Shown one piece after another: positions 32,672-42,335 of a stretch of 64,000 nt of DNA (position 1 is its first letter; each line of letters opens with the position of its first letter). The translations under genes and the position numbers were made by a program. Source of the stretch: Nigrospora sphaerica (Eukaryota; Ascomycota; Sordariomycetes; Amphisphaeriales; Apiosporaceae); contig JAGVVL010000002.1 of NCBI GenBank assembly GCA_018287875.1, positions 2,232,001 through 2,296,000 of the forward strand, in the 5' to 3' direction. Below the pieces are notes generated by a model. It did not search any database, was not told the origin of the DNA, and saw only the letters and a list, made by a program, of their open reading frames with translations.

Positions 32672-33674
32672 ATGGCCACGAGTCACCACCTCCATCACGC
32701 CGGCTTCCCTTCGTACCACACCACCATGATGAGCGCAGCCGGAGGCGCCAACAGCAACAGCGGCAGTGCCGCCGCCGCCGCTGCCGGGGGGCCCAACTAC
32801 CGGAGCTCCGGTCCCTACCAACAGCAACAACAGCAGCAGTCCGCCGACTTCTTCACTGCCGAAATGAGGGATCGGCAAGCGCGGGGCAAAGACCCCTACC
32901 GAGACTCGGACTCGGACTCGGACGACAGGGCCAACCTCGAGTACGCCGCCCGCCGCCGGACCACCACGTGAGTCTTCCTACCGGGTGTGCACCCGGCCTC
33001 GCCCCCTGCTTTCGCCGGCAAACCTCCGACGCCCTTCCCCCTGCTACCGGCCGCGCGCTCATGAGCCTGGGGGCCTGGGAGGGCCTTAGAGTGCTATGCT
33101 AACCTGGAAGCCGTGAATAGCGCCGTAGCCGACACCTTCGCCTATGCTGAACGGCGTCGTCAAGCCACCCAAATCCTGGATACGCCTGAGCTTCTCATGG
33201 CCAATGCCCAACGAGATGGCATTGTGAGTGCTCCCTTCTGTATTCTGCAGCCACCCTTTCCCCCCATGACCCCCTCATCGTCTCGGTTCATGCGCCGCAG
33301 CCTCTTTCCTGACTTTGCCCGAGTCCTCCGGGTTACCGGCCTACTCAACTGTATTCATACCTACCGTAGCCCGAGCCCTCGCGTCATTGAGTAGCGTGCT
33401 CTATCATCCCCCCGGGGCTTATGGCGCTCTCTCTTCAACCCCCTCTTTCGGCTCATGTCTCCCCAAGCCGAGCCCGACACGTCGCTGATATGGCGCGTAG
33501 AGCATACCGGCCACTCGTCTCCGATACACCCGCATGCTCTGCGGCGTGGGGGAGGACGCGGCGGGGGCGTCTTCTTCGAGCAGGCAGAGCGGCGGCAGCA
33601 GCAAGAACGCCGGCGGTAGGAGCGCGGGCAACACGCCCAAGAAGCGCGACCGCCCCTCCTCCCGGACACATTGA
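32672..33674 (+). CDS. Uncharacterised acidic, low-complexity protein
   Basis: A three-exon model (32672-32967, 33121-33223, 33501-33674) encodes 190 residues. The ATG at 32672 sits in GGCCATGGCC. Residues 1-60 are low-complexity: His-rich, an Ala run, then a Gln run. Next comes FFTAEMRDRQARGKDPYRDS, an acidic DSDSDSDD stretch and a compact, probably helical core (VADTFAYAERRRQATQILDT, then PELLMANAQRDGISIPATRL), ending with a Ser/Gly/Lys-rich basic tail (TPKKRDRPSSRTH). Introns start with GTGAGT at 32968 and 33224; both joins keep the frame. The core suggests a conserved fungal protein, possibly nuclear because of the basic tail, but I recognise no family. The second intron is 277 bases, long for this locus, so an extra exon is possible. 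It faces the ADAM gene. Confidence 0.6.
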
Positions 33675-34743
33675 GCCCCTCTCCCATGGGCAAAAGCGTC
33701 GAGAAAACGCTCGGTTTGGCCTGCGCCCGGCCCACTTCGCCAACTCCCCGGCCGTCCCCGGGCCGCCGAGGTGTCCGCTCGTTCCCCACAAGGCTCGAAT
33801 CGCTACGTCAAGGAATACGAGGCGCTTGCGTCTCACCCCGGGCGAACAAAGACGAGTCGGGGCCCCGGATTGCTTGGGGAGGCGGAGAGGGGCAAACAAT
33901 GGCGAAGGGGTGCAACTTCTCCCCGCCCCTGTACGTTCGGCCAGACTGCCAGATTGCCGGCTTGGCCGCGTGCGCTTGCGTTCTTTTCGTATCCTCTCGG
34001 TTCTTCTCTTCTTTCTCTAATTTGTTTTCCTTTTGGTCCGGCGAGGCGATACCCCCAGAGTGCAAGGTGGCTTCCTCCTGCTTTTTGCATTCAAGGTCAG
34101 CGACGATGTCGGGGCGGACAGCGGAGTATCACACCACACACCTTGTCTTCCTCGTGTCTCCCGTCGCGTGGGAGAGGTCTTTTTTTAGACATTCGGATTG
34201 GTCGCAAGCGGTAGTAAACAGCACGCGTTCGTTAAATCGGCAGAGAGGGCCCGCCAGGGACTGCCGATTTGAACGAGTAATTAAACAATGAAAACTTTGG
34301 GGGAGTGTTGACCCCATCATATTCGTGGCTACCAAATTGTGCAAGTAGGTATATATCGCCAAAACGCATCTTCTGCACCGTGAAAGCCCCGTCTGCCGTC
34401 GAGGTTATATACAAAATCCATATAAGCTGTAGGCACGGTATATCCTTCGCTGCAGTGCGTTGTGTGCCAGGCCGAACGCCAAAACTCCTAAGATGAGATG
34501 CGGGGGGGGTTCGTATCGTCGTATTCCGCGACCTCCACTCATGGGGGATCGCGGCCAAAGGGGGAAGAATCAAATAAGAATATGGCCCCATCAAAGCAAG
34601 TAGACAAAAAAATTGACAAGACGCCGCCTTTCCCCTTCCGTGTCCCTTTTGCTTCAGCTTCCGGTTACCCGAAAGGAATACCGGGCCCTAACCGGCCACC
34701 CGCTCTCATGCTCGGACCACCCAGGACGTTACTCCACCAGAGC
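33675..34743. other. Convergent 3' flanks
   Basis: Lies between the unknown acidic protein and the ADAM gene, both of which end here. Open frames at 33671-34291 follow the end of the acidic protein gene and show no family resemblance. No gene was recognised. Confidence 0.45.
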
Positions 34744-37143
34744 CTACGCGTACCGCCGCGGTGCCCACGGCGATTGCTGCTGCTGTCCTTGGTACGGACC
34801 CGGGCCGGGGTGGTACGTGGGCGGAGGGTCACCCATATTCCGAGCCGCGCGGGGAGGCATGGCAACATTGGCGGCTTGCCACGCCGAGCCTCCGCCGTAG
34901 CCGCTCTGCCAACTTGGGTTGGGCTGCACGGGCTTGATGTTGACCCGGCGGCGTGATCGACGGCAACAGTTCAGGAGGCAGCTGAACAGAGCCAGCAGGA
35001 CTATGCCGCCCACGACGCACACCACGGGAATAAAGATGGCCTTGTTGTCCTTGATCCACGCCTCGGCCTGGTTGAGGAACGTGGCGCCCCGACACACGCC
35101 GTTGTTGCATTTGCCTCCGCCATCGCAAGGGGTGCCGTCCATAAAGTACTGCTGCAGACGGTAGCAAGAGTTGGGCCCCAGGCGCGAAGAGGCACACGAG
35201 AGCATACATCCGCCCTCGCCGCAGGCCTTGGTATTGTTGTCCGTGGTTAGAGTCCCGATAATAGTTTTGCACTGCAGATCGCGAGAGGTGCACTGGCCAG
35301 AGGCGCAAGTCAGGCCCGCGCCACTCTCGCCACAAGAATCGCCGTCGGGCGACTTGACATCGGTAGGACAGACTGGCGAGTTGCCGCTGCACGTTTCGGC
35401 GGGGTCGCAAGCGCCGGTGCTGGCCCGGCACACGGTACCGCCCGAAGAGAACTGGCACTGCGAAGTGCAGCAGTCTTCGTTGGACGGGTCGCACTGAGCG
35501 TTGCCCTTGAACTTGCAGGTTTTGGCGTCGCAGCACGGGTTATTTTGGCAGCCCGCTTCTCCTCCGCAGTCACAGTCTTCCCCGCTCTCGACGATGCCGT
35601 TGCCGCACTGCTGACGCGAGATAGTGACCACGTTTCGGTTGTTGCTCAGACACTGCGACTTGACCGTGTTGCGCTGGAGGCCCGAACAGATGTTGCCGAC
35701 GCTGCAGGGCGAGAAGGTGGCGATGCCGTTGCCGGTAGAGGGGTTCATAATGTACTGCTGCCTGGCATCGCAGGTCGAGGAGCCCAAGGGGCAACACTGG
35801 TTTCTCGTATCCTGACCCTCGGAGCAGGTCCGGTCCATGCAGTCATGGACCGCGCCGAACGTGTGGCCCGTCTCGTGCGCAAAAACCTGCCACTCCGTCG
35901 AGGTCCGAACGACGACATTGGCGCCGGCGGTGGTTTCGTTGCCACCCGAACCGCTCGACTGGGCACCTTCGGCGCAGAGCTGGCCTAGCCAGGCCAATCC
36001 CACGGCAGCGCCTGTGGGACAAGTGCTGAGCAAGGTCCAGTACGCGTTGTTGTCCTTGAACTGCCCTCTCCAAGCCGAGAAGAGGTTCAGGCGGTCCGTG
36101 ATAGTCGTGCTGTCACTGCAATCGACGTTCCACGGGGCGGTGGACGGGGCGGTGCCCGGGCAGTTAGCGTCGCTGATTGTTAGGTTCTGGATGCCGATGG
36201 AGATATTGAACGTCTGCTCATACAACTGCGAGGCTGTGTTGACCTGGGCGATGATGTTCTCGCGGGCGGCGGCAGTCGAGTTGAACTCGCGCGTGTACGT
36301 GCAGTCGGTAGCGATGCCGATGAGGGCCACCTTGCGGGTCGTGGGGCAGCCCGCCGTGGAGCCGATGGTGCTGGCGAGATTGACACTGGCGCCGTTGCCG
36401 CCCATGGTGTCCTGGCGTCCAAAGAGACGGCGTGTGTCGACGGCTGCCGACGTGTCACGCAGGTCGGCGCGCGTCAGGACCGGGTGGTTGGGTTCGTTGT
36501 TGAAGTCGAGGGTGTCCGAGGAGCACGTCGAGGCGTCGAGCCCGCGCTTCAGCTCCGCGTGCCCCTCACCCACGGGGGGGTCGCCGAGGACGTCCGAGTC
36601 GCGCCACACAACCATGTATTCGTCGTCGGCTACGTCAATGGTGGGGTCCTCATGGTGCTGGGTTTTCCGGTAGTTGGTGCTCGTCTGCACGTGGTGGGTG
36701 TCGCCACGCAGGCGGAAAGCGCCCTCGAAAACGGGGGCATTGCCGTCGCGGTAGATCGAAATCCGAGCCCAGCCCGAGTTGATCCATTCCCGATGGCCCG
36801 GGTGCTGCACAAAGGCGCTGCCTTTGTAGACGCGGTGGTCGGCGCGCTCGATCAATTCCTCGCGGTGTACCGAGCCATCGGGTGCCAGGTACTTGACGGT
36901 TGTGTCTCCGGCCAGTACGTCGTGATTCGGTTCCAGTGTGAGACGAACTTTTTCTTGCTTGTCGTGCAAGAGGAAGGTGACTTCGAAGTTGGAGTGCGCG
37001 TGCACGCGGTGCGACGGGGTGTGCAATATCGGCTCGTCGACCTGGGTTACGTAGTTCAGAGCATTGCGCTTAGTCGAGTGCGCATCGACGGTGTGTGCCA
37101 GCGCGGCGAGGGCGGCAACGGCCGTCCTGAGAAAGCCACGCAT
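34744..37143 (-). CDS. ADAM family metalloprotease (M12B) with disintegrin domain
   Basis: An intronless frame of 799 residues from ATG 37143. The frame is open a little further upstream, but the ATG at 37143 begins the signal peptide (MRGFLRTAVAALAALAHTVDA). A propeptide with an RLFGRQ-like processing context precedes the protease domain (about 270-500). The zinc site is complete: HETGHTFGAVHD, with His423, Glu424, His427 and His433, followed by a Met-turn (QYIMNPS). The disintegrin-like domain (about 525-610) has the expected Cys density (ESGEDCDCGGEAGCQNNPC), then a Cys-rich region, one membrane helix near 702-724 (IPVVCVVGGIVLLALFSCLL) and a basic cytoplasmic tail. The tail is Pro/Gln-rich and contains PPPTY. 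Fungal ADAMs (ADM-A/ADM-B type) are known in Aspergillus and relatives; substrates are mostly undefined. All active-site residues are present, so activity is expected. Confidence 0.92.
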   Translation of the reverse strand: MRGFLRTAVAALAALAHTVDAHSTKRNALNYVTQVDEPILHTPSHRVHAHSNFEVTFLLHDKQEKVRLTLEPNHDVLAGDTTVKYLAPDGSVHREELIERADHRVYKGSAFVQHPGHREWINSGWARISIYRDGNAPVFEGAFRLRGDTHHVQTSTNYRKTQHHEDPTIDVADDEYMVVWRDSDVLGDPPVGEGHAELKRGLDASTCSSDTLDFNNEPNHPVLTRADLRDTSAAVDTRRLFGRQDTMGGNGASVNLASTIGSTAGCPTTRKVALIGIATDCTYTREFNSTAAARENIIAQVNTASQLYEQTFNISIGIQNLTISDANCPGTAPSTAPWNVDCSDSTTITDRLNLFSAWRGQFKDNNAYWTLLSTCPTGAAVGLAWLGQLCAEGAQSSGSGGNETTAGANVVVRTSTEWQVFAHETGHTFGAVHDCMDRTCSEGQDTRNQCCPLGSSTCDARQQYIMNPSTGNGIATFSPCSVGNICSGLQRNTVKSQCLSNNRNVVTISRQQCGNGIVESGEDCDCGGEAGCQNNPCCDAKTCKFKGNAQCDPSNEDCCTSQCQFSSGGTVCRASTGACDPAETCSGNSPVCPTDVKSPDGDSCGESGAGLTCASGQCTSRDLQCKTIIGTLTTDNNTKACGEGGCMLSCASSRLGPNSCYRLQQYFMDGTPCDGGGKCNNGVCRGATFLNQAEAWIKDNKAIFIPVVCVVGGIVLLALFSCLLNCCRRSRRRVNIKPVQPNPSWQSGYGGGSAWQAANVAMPPRAARNMGDPPPTYHPGPGPYQGQQQQSPWAPRRYA

Positions 37144-39901
37144 GGTCGGGAGGGTAGCGATCCCGCTACGAGGGTGAGTATTGCCGGGTATTTCCCAAAT
37201 CCCATCCAATGCTGGTGTCGAGGCGGGTCTTCAGTGGGTGGGAAATCCAGCAGAGAACTAGACCCGACCGCAGGTTTTGTTTCGCCTCCGGGACGATGAA
37301 GACGCAATCCGCTGGGTGGCGGGCCAACAAGGACGCCAAGGGGCTGGGGACTCGTAAGCTGATCCCGGAGGATTAAGCAGAGTGTCCGGCGAGACAAGCC
37401 GACGGCCTCTGGTCCTGGAGGGCGAGGGGCGGCGGCGGCGTTCGAGGGGCGGCTCAGTTAGCCTCGTCGCCAGAGGTTGGGGGGACCTGGGGTGTGGGTG
37501 GGAATGCGCCAACGAAGGAGCGGCTTCAAGTCATGCGGGTGCACGGAGGCGTGTTTCTTCACAGCAACGTTGGCGGAGAACAGGCGCAATGGGAATCAAA
37601 GCGAACAGCCGACGGAAGGAAGAAGAGCCGGGAAGAAGAGAGGGAGGGAGGGAGGGAGAGACAACGATGACGGGAAGTGTGTATGCGTGTGTGTGTGTGT
37701 GTGAGATGGTTTACCAGCACGTCGCAGGAAGAAGGCGAGACAGACTACGAGCTGGAAAGGGTGGCTGCGCAAGCCGAGTCCACGAGTCCACTGCTGACTT
37801 CAACGACACGGGCTGACAGGCCGCCCTGGAGCCTGGGCTGTCCGATTTGCAGGGATGTCGGTGGAGGGCCAGGTCTTGGGAGCCCGGCTGTCACGGCGGC
37901 GGCGACTCGGATTTTCATTGCGCGTCGTGCCCCGAAGGAAGACTGTTCCCGCTCGTATGGCTGTGCTGATCGCGTGGCTGTCAAGGCTGTGCTCGCCCGC
38001 ATGTGGCCCAGCTTCATCCCGCCGTCGCCTGTGCCATCTGCATGCCTGCTGCATTCACGACGTGACGGGGACTGACTGACTGACTGGCCGAAAGGCTGCA
38101 TGGCCCCAAAGATGAGGGCCAGGCATAGCCAGACGACACGCCTAAAGACTGGAGCAAGCAGCCGAAACGCCCTGCTTTCTTGACGGGCGGCTCGTCTGTC
38201 GTACCACTGCCATGTAAGTGGTCAGGGATCCGCGCAAATTATTTTTGGCCATGGCGGCCTGCCGAGTCCCCGTTTCAGGATGTCCCCCGATGGCCATCTG
38301 TGCATGGGATGCATGTTGGTGCAAATAACCTTATGTATTTGTTACCACCCAGTGCTTACAACTCAATCGTCGTCTTAGGTATGTAAGTACCTAGGTAGGT
38401 ATGTGGTTTGTGCACTACGTCCCCGTGGCCTAAGCCGGTTTCTTGCCTTCCATCCACTTTACCTATCGCCTGGGTCGATTGATTAAAGCGAGATGATGGA
38501 CATGGGGAGTGGGGTTATAAGCACGACTCTGCTCGTGTACCTACTACATCCGCATCTTAATTACGACCTGTGAGGGCCCGTCGAGAGACCGGAAACCTGG
38601 CCGCGACCCAGTTCTGTCGGCGCGCGAGAGCTTGACCGGTTGGTTGATCGTTCACTGCGTCGCTTACTGGGATCAACCGGCAGTGGGAGATACCCACCTC
38701 ACCCCTCAAACCGTGAAGCCGTGGCAGCCGGCGTCAAGTACGGCAGCAGCAACAGCAAGCAGCAGCAGCGGCGGCGGCGGCGGCGGCGGCGCCGGTTCAG
38801 ACGGCCTGGGCGGGGGTTTGGCGTGTCAAATGCGCTTGCCATTCTTCTCCCTCAGCCAAGCGCCAAGTTCCGTTAGGGGTGGGCTGGTCTTGGATGAGAT
38901 GGCAGCCAAGGGTACGACGACAACCTGGGCGCTCGCCCCCCCTGGTGCCTTAAGTCGAGGGGTCCTTCGGGGCGGGCCCCTTCCGCGACGAATACCCCAA
39001 GCGCCAGCGAGCATGGCATCAGAAGTCGGCTCCAGAGTTGAGCAGATCCCCATGCGACCGCTTTCGAGCCCGCCCATGCTGAACCCCCCCGCCCCCGTGG
39101 GATTCCATACAAAATCCGCCGGGTGTACCCTCTGCATCTACGCGTGTGTCCGGTGGTTGTGCGTCCATGTTTGTCTTCCAATCTCCAACCCCCCCGCCTC
39201 GGTCTTTAGGGTATTCTGTCCCGCCCGCCGCAACGTCGACAACTTCGACCCCAACGCTTAACCCCGACCTGCCAAGCGACCGGCGCCCACAACTGATCTT
39301 GCTGTGACGCGTCGTGTCTGCCGTTGGCTCCCGCGCATTGGTCAGCATCCCCGGGGGGAATAGGGCCACGGCTGTGAGTGTCAGTGGCGCAGGCTCCCCA
39401 AGGCGCCGATAGCGTGCTTCTCGACAGCCCTGAACGGCAATTTGCAAACGTGACGGCTATCGGCCCCCCTGCTGCGCCCGCTGAACAAGAAACTATCGTC
39501 CGCGGGGTCGCATCCATGGCGCATACACCAAGGCCCCCCAAAATAATATACGCAATTGCCTATACGCCCTCGGCCACGGCCTTCTCGTCCGACGAAATGC
39601 CGGGGCGGGGAGGCAGGTTCCAAGGCGCAGCCGCACATCAGTTGCGGCTGCACTGCCTGGGTCAAGGCCGGGTCGTATGGGACTGGACGCGTTGAGCCGC
39701 GACACCCTCACCTGTTCTCAAGCCCAACCACGTAAAGTACCCGACCCAGCAGGGCACCAAAGTGTAAGCAGGCAGGCAGCAATTCACTCATCCATTAGCA
39801 GCACGGAGCTCCGTGAGGAATACATTGGTACGGAGCCCATCTTTGGGCCCCGCTTGGTATCAACCGCTCCCCCAAGCGCTAACACACCGTCATTAGCCCA
39901 T
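37144..39901. other. Intergenic region upstream of ADAM
   Basis: About 2.8 kb. The right part is the 3' flank of acetyl-CoA synthetase and the left part the ADAM promoter. It includes GGGA and GT simple repeats around 37640-37705 and a TACCTAGGTA motif at 38388-38397. The 209-codon frame at 38632-39261 is low-complexity, with poly-Ser and poly-Gly, and was not accepted as a gene. Confidence 0.45.
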
Positions 39902-42335
39902 TTATTTCTTCCTGGCTTCGTGGACCACGTGGATTATCTTATTCACCACGGTAGGATCCGAAAGCTGAACGGGTTCTTCGTTAGCCAAGCCCCCGAGGCA
40001 GGTCAATTGTCAAACTTACCGTTGTCACGTCGCCGAGCTGATCCTCCTCTCCCGCCAAAATCTTTCTCAAGATACGACGCATGATCTTGCCGCTGCGCGT
40101 CTTGGGAAGGTCCGGTACGACGTAGACGGCCTTGGGCGCGGCGAACGGGCCGATGCTCTTGCGCACCTGGAGAATGAACTCTTTCCGGAGCGCGTCCGAT
40201 ACCTCGTTACCATCCTTGATGGCGACAAAGGCATTGACTGCCTGGCCCGTCAGTTCGTCGGCGACGCCGACCACAGCCGCCTCGGCAATGGCGTGGTGCT
40301 CGATCAGAGCAGCCTCGATCTCGGCAGTGGATAAACGATGCCCGCTGACGTTTACCACGTCGTCCACGCGGCCCCGGATCCAGTAGAAGCCCTCGTGGTC
40401 ACGGCCAGCACCGTCGCCCGTGAACTGCCGACTTGAGTCAGCAACCGCCTCTCACCTACGCCCACCCTAGTTCCCCTGTGTACTCACGTAATAGCCCTTG
40501 TACACGTTGAGGTACGTGTCCATGTACCGCCTGTGCGCGCCATAGACCGTTCGTGCCATGCTGGGCCACGCTTGTTTGAAGGCCAAGACACCTTCGACGT
40601 CGTTGCCGTGGATCTCGTCGCCCGAGACCGGATCGATGATGGCAGGCTCAATGCCAAAGAAGGGGAGCGAGGCACTGCCGGGCTTCGTCGGCGTCACGCC
40701 GGCGAGCGGAGTGATGACGTTGGAGCCCGTCTCGGTTTGCCAGTACGTCTACATTTGTCAGTCCCCAGGCTCGCGAGCAGGATGGCCACCGTGGAAAACT
40801 TACGTCGACAATATGTGCCTCTTCTTTGCCAACAACCTCGAAGTACCACTTCCAAATCTCGGCGGCGATGGGCTCGCCTACGGACCCCAACACTCTCAGC
40901 TTGGGCATCTTCGCCTTGACAAAGTCGTCGCCTGCGCGCTTCAGCAGCCGCAGAGCCGTGGGTGCCACGTAAAATTGCGTGACCTCGTGCTTTTCGCAGA
41001 TGTCCCAGTAGCGGGAGAAGTTGGGGTATGCGGGGGTGCCCTCGAACACTATGGTGGAAACGCCGAGAAGCAGGGGGGCGTAGACGACGTAGGTGTGGCC
41101 GGTGATCCAGCCCACGTCACCGCCGCAGAAGTACCGGTCGCCGTCGTGAATGTCAAATACGTACTTTCCCGTCATCGCCGCGCCGAGGAGATAACCAGCG
41201 GTGGTGTGCATGACGCCCTTGGGCTTGCCCGTGGAGCCGGAGGTGTACAGAAGGAATAAGGGGTCCTCCGAGTTCATGGGTTCGGGGGCGATGTAGGAAG
41301 GCCACTTCTCGATCTCCTCGTGCCACCAGAAGTCGCGGCCCTCGGTCCAGGGGATGTCGGCACCCGTCCGCTTGTAGACAAGGACGTGGGCCACATCGGG
41401 ACACTGTCTCAGGGCCTCGTCGACGATCTTCTTGGTGCCGATCAGCTTTCCGCCCCGCTTGCCCTCGTCCGTGGTGATGACGACCTTGGAGCCGCCGTCG
41501 ATGACTCTGTCCCGGAGAGAATCGGCCGAGAATCCGGCGAAGACGACCGAGTGAACGGCACCAATGCGGGAAATGGCCAGGAAGGCGATGACAGCCTCGG
41601 GGATCATGGGCAGGTAAATGGCCACCGTGTCGCCCTTCTTCACGCCCATCTGCTTGAGGGCCCAGGCCGTCTTGGAGACCTCGCGCAGCAGCTCGCCGTA
41701 GGTCAGGTTGCGGCCCTCGTGGACCTCGTCCGCTTCGTAGATGATGGCGACCTTGTTCGGGTCCTTGATGGCGTGTCGGTCCACGCAATTGTACGAGGCG
41801 TTCAATTGGCCCTCGAGGAACCAGGCACAGTCACCATTCTCGAGAGAGCCGGTTTTGACAGTCTTGAAATCTCGCTGCCACGAGAGCAGATCCCGGCCCA
41901 TATGGCCCCAGAACTTGGCGGGCTCCGTGATGGACTCCTTGTACATCTGCTGGTACTCCTCCATGCCTGGCACCAAGTCAATAACGGCACAGAGCGGACG
42001 TTGACGGATCCACCGGACTTACTGCCGATATGCGGCTTGCTGGGGTGCTCTGGCGGCACGTTAGCTTTCGTTCGCGCTCGCCTGCGCTCGCCCGCGCACA
42101 ACCGCGCGCGCGGGCAAGACGGACGTGTCAGACGGGCCTAGAACAGAGTACGTACTGTCCAGCATCTTCTGCGGGGGGTCTAGGGTGTCAATGGTCAGCA
42201 TCGGCGCCAAAATACGGGAAACGAAGGGGGGCCCAGGCACGGCGGCGCCGGCGCCGGCGCTGGGGACAGGGGGCTCTCACGGAAGGTGTCGACCTCGTGG
42301 GCCTCGGCGACCACGGGGGTCCTGCCGTCAACCAT
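39902..42335 (-). CDS. facA: Acetyl-CoA synthetase
   Basis: Six minus-strand exons (42335-42281, 42064-42023, 41966-40804, 40748-40488, 40424-40020, 39964-39902) encode 662 residues, the usual length. The enzyme makes acetyl-CoA from acetate, ATP and CoA and is needed for growth on acetate and C2 compounds. The start [17 protein letters not shown] matches the family N-terminus. Visible motifs are the AMP-binding [57 protein letters not shown], and the catalytic lysine region [14 protein letters not shown] near the C-terminus. The last exon, 63 bases, gives [20 protein letters not shown]. No organelle signal is evident, so a cytosolic location is likely. The first two exons are short (55 and 42 bases); their junctions rely on phase and on the join that reads KPHIGSMEEYQ. 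The symbol follows Aspergillus usage (acu-5 in Neurospora). Confidence 0.93.

Noticed and set aside
37144..37209. Longer N-terminus for the ADAM gene
   Set aside because: Only a TTG-type start lies upstream, and the signal peptide begins at ATG 37143.
38632..39261. 209-codon frame upstream of acetyl-CoA synthetase
   Set aside because: Dominated by Ser, Gly and Pro runs from simple repeats; no family resemblance and no supporting splice or promoter features.
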